This document shows positions 4,315 to 8,465 of a DNA stretch of 8,465 nucleotides, piece by piece. Made by a program: the position numbers and the translations under genes. Location: contig CAKTCH010000052.1 of the NCBI GenBank assembly GCA_934538895.1, positions 1-8,465 on the forward strand. The letters are read 5' to 3'. Within the stretch, counting starts at the first letter, position 1. Each line of letters opens with the position of its first letter. Under the pieces are notes generated by a model, which was not told the DNA's origin, searched no databases, and saw only the letters and a list, made by a program, of their open reading frames with translations. This stretch comes from an uncultured Alphaproteobacteria bacterium. Lineage in GTDB: Bacteria > Pseudomonadota > Alphaproteobacteria > Micavibrionales > Micavibrionaceae.

Positions 4315-7074
4315 ATGAGTGATTCCGCTGCCTCCGAAGGCAATCTGCCCGTCATTTCCCTCGAAGAGGAAATGAAAAAATCCTATCTCGATTATGCCAT
4401 GAGCGTGATCGTGAGCCGGGCGCTTCCCGATGTGCGCGACGGCCTGAAACCCGTTCACCGCCGCATTCTCTATGCGATGCGTCAGGGTGGCTACACCTCG
4501 GACAAGCCTTTCCGCAAATCCGCCAAGATCGTCGGTGAGGTGATGGGTAACTTCCACCCGCACGGCGACTCCGCGATCTATGAATCCCTGGTGCGCATGG
4601 CGCAGGACTTTTCGATGCGCGTGGTGCTGGTCGATGGTCAGGGTAACTTCGGTTCCATGGACGGCGACCCGGCGGCGGCGATGCGTTACACCGAAGCGCG
4701 CCTGTCCAAGGTTGCGGAAACATTGCTCGACGATATCGACAAGGAAACCGTCAATTGGCGCCCGACCTATGACGAATCTTCCGTTGAGCCGGAAGTGCTC
4801 CCGGCGCGTATCCCCAACCTGCTCGCCAACGGTGCGGGCGGTATCGCCGTCGGCATGGCCACCAACATCCCGCCGCACAATCTCGGCGAAGTGATCGATG
4901 CCTGTTGCGCCTATATTGATAACCCGAACCTCGATACCGCCGAACTGATGGCCTATATCCCCGGTCCCGACTTCCCGACCGGCGGGCAGATACTGGGCCG
5001 CAGCGGCATCCGCAGCGCCTATATGACCGGCAACGGCTCGATCATGACCCGCGCCAAGGCGCATTTCGAAGATATCCGCGACAAGCGCGAGGCCGTTATC
5101 GTCACCGAAATTCCGTATCAGGTGAACAAGGGCAAGCTGCTGGAACGTCTGGGTGAAGTCGCACGCGAAAAAATCGTCGAGGATATTTCCGACGTGCGCG
5201 ACGAATCCGACCGTGACGGGGTGCGCATCGTTGTCGAACTGAAAAAGGGCGCCATCGCCGACGTCGTGCTGAACCAGCTTTACAAGCATACCTATCTGCA
5301 AACGTCGTTCCCTTGCAATATGGTGGCCTTGAACCATGGCCGCCCGGAAACTTTGGTGCTGCGCGATTTCATTTCCGCCTTCATCGCCTTTCGCGAGGAA
5401 GTCATCACCCGCCGCACGATTTTCGAACTGGGCAAGGCCCGCGACCGTGCGCACATCTTGGCGGGGCTGGCCGTGGCGGTGGCGAATATCGATGAAATCA
5501 TCGCCTTGATCCGTAATGCCAAAGACCCTTCTGCCGCGAAAGAGGAATTGCTGGCAAAACGCTGGCCCGCGGGCGACATCGCGCCGTTGATCGCGCTGAT
5601 CGACGATCCTGAATATTTCGTGTCCGAAGACGGCACCTACCAGATGTCGGAAATTCAGGCCAAAGCCATTCTCGATCTGCGCCTGCACCGTCTGACAGGC
5701 CTTGAACGCGACAAGATCGGCGACGAGCTGCGCGAAATCACCGATGCCATCGCCGAATATCTGGCGCTCCTCGCCAGCCGTGAGAAGCTCTACACGCTGA
5801 TGCGCAACGAACTGATCGAAGTGAAAACCCGCTTCGCCACGCCGCGCCGCACCGAAATCGTCGAGTCCGAATTCGAAGAGGATATCGAAGACCTGATCCA
5901 GCGCGAAGACATGGTCGTGACCATCACCCATGGCGGCTACGTCAAACGCGTGCCGCTCGACACCTACCGCGCGCAAAAACGCGGTGGCAAAGGCCGCACC
6001 GGCACGGCGCTCAAGGACGAGGACTTCGTCTCCGATCTGTTCGTCGCTTCTACCCATACGCCGCTGCTGGTATTTACCTCCAAGGGCATCGTGCACAAGA
6101 TGAAAGTCTGGCAGATCCCGCTCGGCACGCCGCAGGCACGCGGAAAGGCGCTTGTAAACCTGCTGCCGCTGGAAGAAGGCGAGAACATCTCCGTCTATCT
6201 GCGTCTGCCGGAGAACGAGGAAATCTGGGATGAAATGGATATCCTGTTCGCGACTTCCACGGGCAACGTGCGCCGTAACAAACTCTCTGACTTCAAAAAT
6301 ATCCGCTCTAACGGCCTGATCGCCATGAAGCTGGAGGAGGAAGGCGAAAAGCTGGTCTCCGTCAAAATCGCCCGCGAGGACGAAGACGTCCTGCTGGCGA
6401 CCGCGCAGGGCCGCGCGATCCGCTTCCCCGTCACCGATGTTCGCGTCTTCGCGGGGCGCACATCCACGGGTGTGCGCGGTGTAAAACTGGCTGAAGCCGG
6501 CAAGGGTAAAAATAAATCCGACAAGCTGGATGAAGTCATCTCCATGTCCATCCTCAAACATGTCGAGGCCACCCCGGACGAACGCAACGCTTACCTGAAA
6601 ATGGCCAGCAAGCTGCGCGGCGTCGAAGAGGAAGGCGTCGAACTGGAAGAGGACGGCGCAGACGTTGATCTTTCCGAGGAACGCTTCAGGGACATGCAGG
6701 CCAAAGAACAATTCCTGCTCACCGTCACCGTCAAGGGCTTCGGCAAACGCACATCCGCCTACGAATACCGTTTATCGGGCCGCGGCGGGCAGGGCGTCGC
6801 CAATATGGGCCTGACAGAGAAAAATGGCGCTGAAGTCGTGGCGACTTTCCCCGTCACCGACGAGCACCAGATCATGCTGGTCACCGACGGCGGCCAGCTG
6901 ATCCGCACCCCGGTCAGGGACGTACGCTTCACAGGCCGCTCGGCGCAGGGCGTCACCCTGTTCAAGGTCGCGGAAGATGAAAACGTCGTCTCCGTAGGCT
7001 GGCTGATTCAGGATGAAGAAGAGGGTGAAGATGACGAAGTCATAGAGCCTGCAACCGAACCATCCGTGCAGTAA
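4315..7074 (+). CDS. gyrA: DNA gyrase subunit A
   Basis: GyrA is the cleavage-religation subunit of DNA gyrase (A2B2), which introduces negative supercoils using ATP hydrolysed by GyrB. It is 919 residues (E. coli 875). The breakage-reunion domain starts EEEMKKSYLDYAMSVIVSRA. The catalytic tyrosine is Y125 in AAAMRYTEARL. The quinolone-resistance region HPHGDSAIYE carries S86 and E90 at the places of E. coli Ser83 and Asp87, i.e. a serine plus an acidic residue. The GyrA box QKRGGKG (554-560) opens the C-terminal beta-pinwheel, so this is GyrA and not ParC. An insertion of about 75 charged residues (roughly 725-800, including VEATPDERNAYLKMASKLRG) interrupts the pinwheel, as I recall in alphaproteobacterial GyrA. 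The tail is acidic (DEEEGEDDEVIE). AAGG (4301-4304) is a somewhat distant ribosome site, 10 nt from the ATG. The stop codon overlaps the ribosome site of the next gene. Confidence 0.98.
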   Translation: MSDSAASEGNLPVISLEEEMKKSYLDYAMSVIVSRALPDVRDGLKPVHRRILYAMRQGGYTSDKPFRKSAKIVGEVMGNFHPHGDSAIYESLVRMAQDFSMRVVLVDGQGNFGSMDGDPAAAMRYTEARLSKVAETLLDDIDKETVNWRPTYDESSVEPEVLPARIPNLLANGAGGIAVGMATNIPPHNLGEVIDACCAYIDNPNLDTAELMAYIPGPDFPTGGQILGRSGIRSAYMTGNGSIMTRAKAHFEDIRDKREAVIVTEIPYQVNKGKLLERLGEVAREKIVEDISDVRDESDRDGVRIVVELKKGAIADVVLNQLYKHTYLQTSFPCNMVALNHGRPETLVLRDFISAFIAFREEVITRRTIFELGKARDRAHILAGLAVAVANIDEIIALIRNAKDPSAAKEELLAKRWPAGDIAPLIALIDDPEYFVSEDGTYQMSEIQAKAILDLRLHRLTGLERDKIGDELREITDAIAEYLALLASREKLYTLMRNELIEVKTRFATPRRTEIVESEFEEDIEDLIQREDMVVTITHGGYVKRVPLDTYRAQKRGGKGRTGTALKDEDFVSDLFVASTHTPLLVFTSKGIVHKMKVWQIPLGTPQARGKALVNLLPLEEGENISVYLRLPENEEIWDEMDILFATSTGNVRRNKLSDFKNIRSNGLIAMKLEEEGEKLVSVKIAREDEDVLLATAQGRAIRFPVTDVRVFAGRTSTGVRGVKLAEAGKGKNKSDKLDEVISMSILKHVEATPDERNAYLKMASKLRGVEEEGVELEEDGADVDLSEERFRDMQAKEQFLLTVTVKGFGKRTSAYEYRLSGRGGQGVANMGLTEKNGAEVVATFPVTDEHQIMLVTDGGQLIRTPVRDVRFTGRSAQGVTLFKVAEDENVVSVGWLIQDEEEGEDDEVIEPATEPSVQ

Positions 7075-7085
7075 GGAAAAGAAAG

Positions 7086-7394
7086 ATGTCCCAGACCATA
7101 TTACCCCAAGACCCGGCAGAAGCCGTCTCCGTGATGACGGAAATCACCCGCCGCCTGCTGATTGCGATGAAGGGTGAAGCGTCCGCTATTGGACAGAAAA
7201 GCGAGGCGGCAATGCTGGACGTGGAAGTGCTGAAAGAGAAATTAGTGCCGATGTATCAAATGGCGGCGGAAGAATTCGCGGGCCGCATCGAAGAGTTCCG
7301 CGATGTCGCCCCGCCATTGTTGAGCGACCTGCAATCCGTACAGGAAGAACTTGGCAATGTCGCCCGCGAGAATCAGTTCAATCTGGCATCCTGA
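7086..7394 (+). CDS. Hypothetical helical protein, 102 residues
   Basis: I do not recognise this protein. It is 102 residues, acidic, without cysteine or tryptophan, signal peptide or membrane segment. It appears to be almost entirely alpha-helical, with heptad-like hydrophobics through residues 14-100 broken at APPLL (75-79). A long helical hairpin is the likely shape. The spacing of its motifs (a glutamate-rich first helix, LKEKLVPMY in the middle, an Asn-Leu end at ENQFNL) is loosely like flagellar chaperone FlgN, but no flagellar gene is nearby and I would not rely on it. AAGGA (7073-7077), overlapping the gyrA stop codon, lies 8 nt before the ATG. With an 11-nt gap, the gene is almost surely translated from the gyrA transcript. 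Codon use resembles that of the neighbours. Confidence 0.85.
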   Translation: MSQTILPQDPAEAVSVMTEITRRLLIAMKGEASAIGQKSEAAMLDVEVLKEKLVPMYQMAAEEFAGRIEEFRDVAPPLLSDLQSVQEELGNVARENQFNLAS

Positions 7395-7448
7395 CCACCT
7401 TCATGACGACCGCCTCAGATCGATCATTGGGAAGGTAAAGAATAAATC

Positions 7449-7565
7449 ATGAAAGATTATCTGGATTCTCTGACAGAATTTGTCATTGAAATATTGAAGA
7501 GTACTAGCGGATTCTCAGGCTATTTTCAGTATTTTGATGACGCAGAGAAAACGAGAATGGAATAA
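7449..7565 (+). CDS. Possible AT-rich small ORF, 38 residues
   Basis: The frame encodes MKDYLDSLTEFVIEILKSTS followed by a short aromatic-rich segment (GYFQYFD) and a charged end. The first 17 residues could form an amphipathic helix. Hand count gives 40 G+C in 117 bases (34%), far below flanking genes. The stop codon is fused to the coaD ribosome site (TAAGGAG), so translation of this ORF could be coupled to coaD. Against it: the nearest SD-like AAGG (7432-7435) is 13 nt from the ATG, which is long, and I know no homologue. It could be a real small protein, a leader for coaD, or chance. The gap 7395-7448 shows nothing else recognisable. Confidence 0.4.
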   Translation: MKDYLDSLTEFVIEILKSTSGFSGYFQYFDDAEKTRME

Positions 7566-7577
7566 GGAGCGTACGCA

Positions 7578-8093
7578 ATGAGAGAACACGGCGGAGAACA
7601 CCGTACCGGCGTTTATCCCGGCACTTTCGACCCCATCACCAAGGGGCACCTGCATATCATCATGCGTGCCAGCCGTCAGGTTGATAAGCTGGTGGTCGGC
7701 GTGGCGGCGAACGCGCGCAAGTCGCCGCTGTTCAGTACGGAAGAACGCGTGCGCATGGTGCAGAACGACATCGATAACATGCCCGATAAACATTGCGAAA
7801 TCGAAGTGCGCCCTTTCAGCAACCTGCTGATACATTTCGCCCGCGATATGAATGCGCAATGTATTTTCCGGGGTCTGCGCGCTGTATCTGACTTCGAATT
7901 TGAATTCCAGATGACGGGAATGAATGCCCGGCTGGACCCTGACATCGAAACTGTGTTCCTGATGGCCTCCGACCGCTGGCAATTCGTATCCTCCAGCTTC
8001 GTCAAGGAAATCTGCCATCTGGGCGGGGATGTGAGCGAAGTTGTGACACCCGCGACAGAAGCGCTGCTGAAGCAGAAATTGGCCCTGATTTAA
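7578..8093 (+). CDS. coaD: Phosphopantetheine adenylyltransferase (CoaD)
   Basis: CoaD transfers AMP from ATP to 4'-phosphopantetheine, giving dephospho-CoA, the penultimate step of coenzyme A synthesis in the cytoplasm. The product has 171 residues (about 160 in E. coli). The nucleotidyltransferase motif GTFDPITKGH (15-24) contains the T/HxGH signature as TKGH. RGLRAVSDFEFEFQM (98-112) and VSSSFVKE (137-144) are the substrate-binding and second ATP-binding motifs. An N-terminal extension of about six residues precedes YPGTFDP; no later in-frame start is plausible. The ribosome site AAGGAG (7564-7569) is strong, 8 nt from the ATG, and overlaps the stop of the small ORF upstream. Following gyrA is usual alphaproteobacterial order. 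No clear terminator was seen between its stop and the tRNA promoter. Confidence 0.96.
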   Translation: MREHGGEHRTGVYPGTFDPITKGHLHIIMRASRQVDKLVVGVAANARKSPLFSTEERVRMVQNDIDNMPDKHCEIEVRPFSNLLIHFARDMNAQCIFRGLRAVSDFEFEFQMTGMNARLDPDIETVFLMASDRWQFVSSSFVKEICHLGGDVSEVVTPATEALLKQKLALI

Positions 8094-8164
8094 CGGTTTT
8101 CAAGGAGCCGGAAGCCCACCCCAAACCTTTGCCAGACAAATCGTTCATAAGTAAAAACAAATAC

Positions 8165-8193
8165 TTGACGCGGGGGCCTAAAATCCATAATTT
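8165..8193 (+). promoter_or_regulatory. Promoter of the tRNA cluster
   Basis: TTGACG (8165-8170), the favoured alphaproteobacterial -35, is followed at 17 nt by TAATTT (8188-8193); overlapping CATAAT (8186-8191) at 15 nt is the alternative -10. It lies 20-25 nt upstream of the first tRNA, the spacing expected for a strong stable-RNA promoter. The start would be near 8200. Confidence 0.7.
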
Positions 8194-8212
8194 GCACCCG
8201 TCTGACCGGTTC

Positions 8213-8285
8213 GGTTGCGTAGCTCAGTTGGTAGAGCATCTGACTTTTAATCAGAGGGTCGAAGGTTCGAGCCCTTCATGGCTCA
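8213..8285 (+). tRNA. tRNA-Lys (UUU), acceptor stem mispaired
   Basis: D stem GCTC/GAGC, anticodon stem TCTGA/TCAGA (loop CTTTTAA, anticodon TTT at 8246-8248), T stem GAAGG/CCTTC and the loop TTCGAGC are all canonical for lysine tRNA. The acceptor stem is not: the 5' strand GGTTGCG (8213-8219) faces ATGGCTC (8278-8284), giving one Watson-Crick pair, two G-U pairs and four mismatches. A normal 5' strand would be GAGCCAT. No CCA is encoded after discriminator A8285 (next bases CTC), whereas both following tRNAs encode it. The gene may be a degenerate copy, a recombinant, or a tRNA repaired after transcription. The identity of the body as tRNA-Lys is firm; function is uncertain. Confidence 0.75.
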
Positions 8286-8308
8286 CTCTCTTTAAAACAA
8301 CTGGATAA

Positions 8309-8383
8309 GCGGGAGTAGTTCAGTGGTAGAACACCACCTTGCCAAGGTGGGGGTCGCGGGTTCGAATCCCGTCTCCCGCTCCA
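8309..8383 (+). tRNA. tRNA-Gly (GCC)
   Basis: Complete cloverleaf: acceptor GCGGGAG/CTCCCGC perfect, D stem GTTC/GAAC, anticodon stem CCACC/GGTGG with loop TTGCCAA (anticodon GCC at 8341-8343), T stem GCGGG/CCCGT with one G-U pair, discriminator T8380, and encoded CCA at 8381-8383. It reads glycine codons GGC and GGU. It lies 23 nt after the tRNA-Lys and 3 nt before the tRNA-Ala, so the three are probably one transcript. Confidence 0.97.
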
Positions 8384-8386
8384 TCT

Positions 8387-8462
8387 GGGGCCTTAGCTCA
8401 GCTGGGAGAGCGCCTGCCTTGCACGCAGGAGGTCAGCGGTTCGATCCCGCTAGGCTCCACCA
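8387..8462 (+). tRNA. tRNA-Ala (UGC)
   Basis: Complete 76-nt cloverleaf: acceptor GGGGCCT/AGGCTCC including the G3-U70 wobble that identifies alanine tRNA, D stem GCTC/GAGC, anticodon stem CCTGC/GCAGG with loop CTTGCAC (anticodon TGC at 8420-8422), T stem AGCGG/CCGCT, discriminator A8459 and encoded CCA at 8460-8462. It ends 3 nt from the window edge, so further tRNAs or the terminator may follow outside. Confidence 0.97.
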
Positions 8463-8465
8463 TAT

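Noticed and set aside
4270..6711. An 813-codon open frame antisense to gyrA
   Set aside because: It lies wholly over gyrA in a GC-rich region where antisense frames stay open by codon bias. Its product is compositionally odd (rich in His, Asp, Phe, Gly) and shows no known motif; gyrA itself is certain.
7515..8018. A 167-codon open frame antisense to coaD
   Set aside because: It is complementary to a certain coaD gene, with no ribosome site or recognisable domain.

Overview
The window looks like a piece of an alphaproteobacterial chromosome. The reasons are the gene order (uvrA divergent from ssb, then gyrA and coaD on the same strand), the GyrA sequence with the C-terminal-domain insertion I associate with Alphaproteobacteria, and a GTTC-N7-GTTC LexA box, the alphaproteobacterial form, in front of uvrA. 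Coding DNA in gyrA is about 60% GC by hand count of a sample line. The genus cannot be fixed from sequence alone; a Micavibrio- or Rhodospirillales-like organism would fit.

Layout. Positions 1-443 hold the 5' end of uvrA on the minus strand, which runs off the left edge. Positions 444-569 hold its control region (a LexA box and a 20-bp perfect palindrome), followed by the rho-independent terminator of the next gene. Positions 570-2939, also minus, encode a Lon-family ATP-dependent protease. Its ATPase and Ser-Lys protease parts are normal, but its N-terminal ~205 residues are not the usual LON substrate-binding domain. Positions 2940-3198 form a divergent control region with promoter candidates for both sides and a 26-bp inverted repeat. 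The plus strand then carries ssb (3199-3678), a small secreted DUF2059-like protein (3702-4148), a 166-bp gap with a candidate gyrA promoter bracketed by an 11-bp direct repeat, gyrA (4315-7074), a 102-residue helical protein of unknown function (7086-7394), an AT-rich 38-codon small ORF (7449-7565) and coaD (7578-8093). The right end is a tRNA cluster, Lys(UUU)-Gly(GCC)-Ala(UGC), behind a good promoter.

How the genes work together. uvrA (excision repair), ssb (single-strand DNA protection) and gyrA (supercoiling) are replication and repair housekeeping genes. coaD makes coenzyme A and is placed here by conserved synteny rather than shared pathway. The gyrA-102 aa-sORF-coaD run has short gaps, and each downstream ribosome-binding site except the sORF's overlaps the preceding stop codon, so it reads as an operon.

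Most of the window is ordinary core genome. The parts worth a second look are: the Lon variant, its unusual position between uvrA and ssb, and its lower GC; the two palindromes; the AT-rich small ORF; and the tRNA-Lys gene, whose 5' acceptor strand does not pair with its 3' strand and which, unlike its two neighbours, lacks an encoded CCA. No CRISPR array, insertion sequence, phage gene or defence system is visible.
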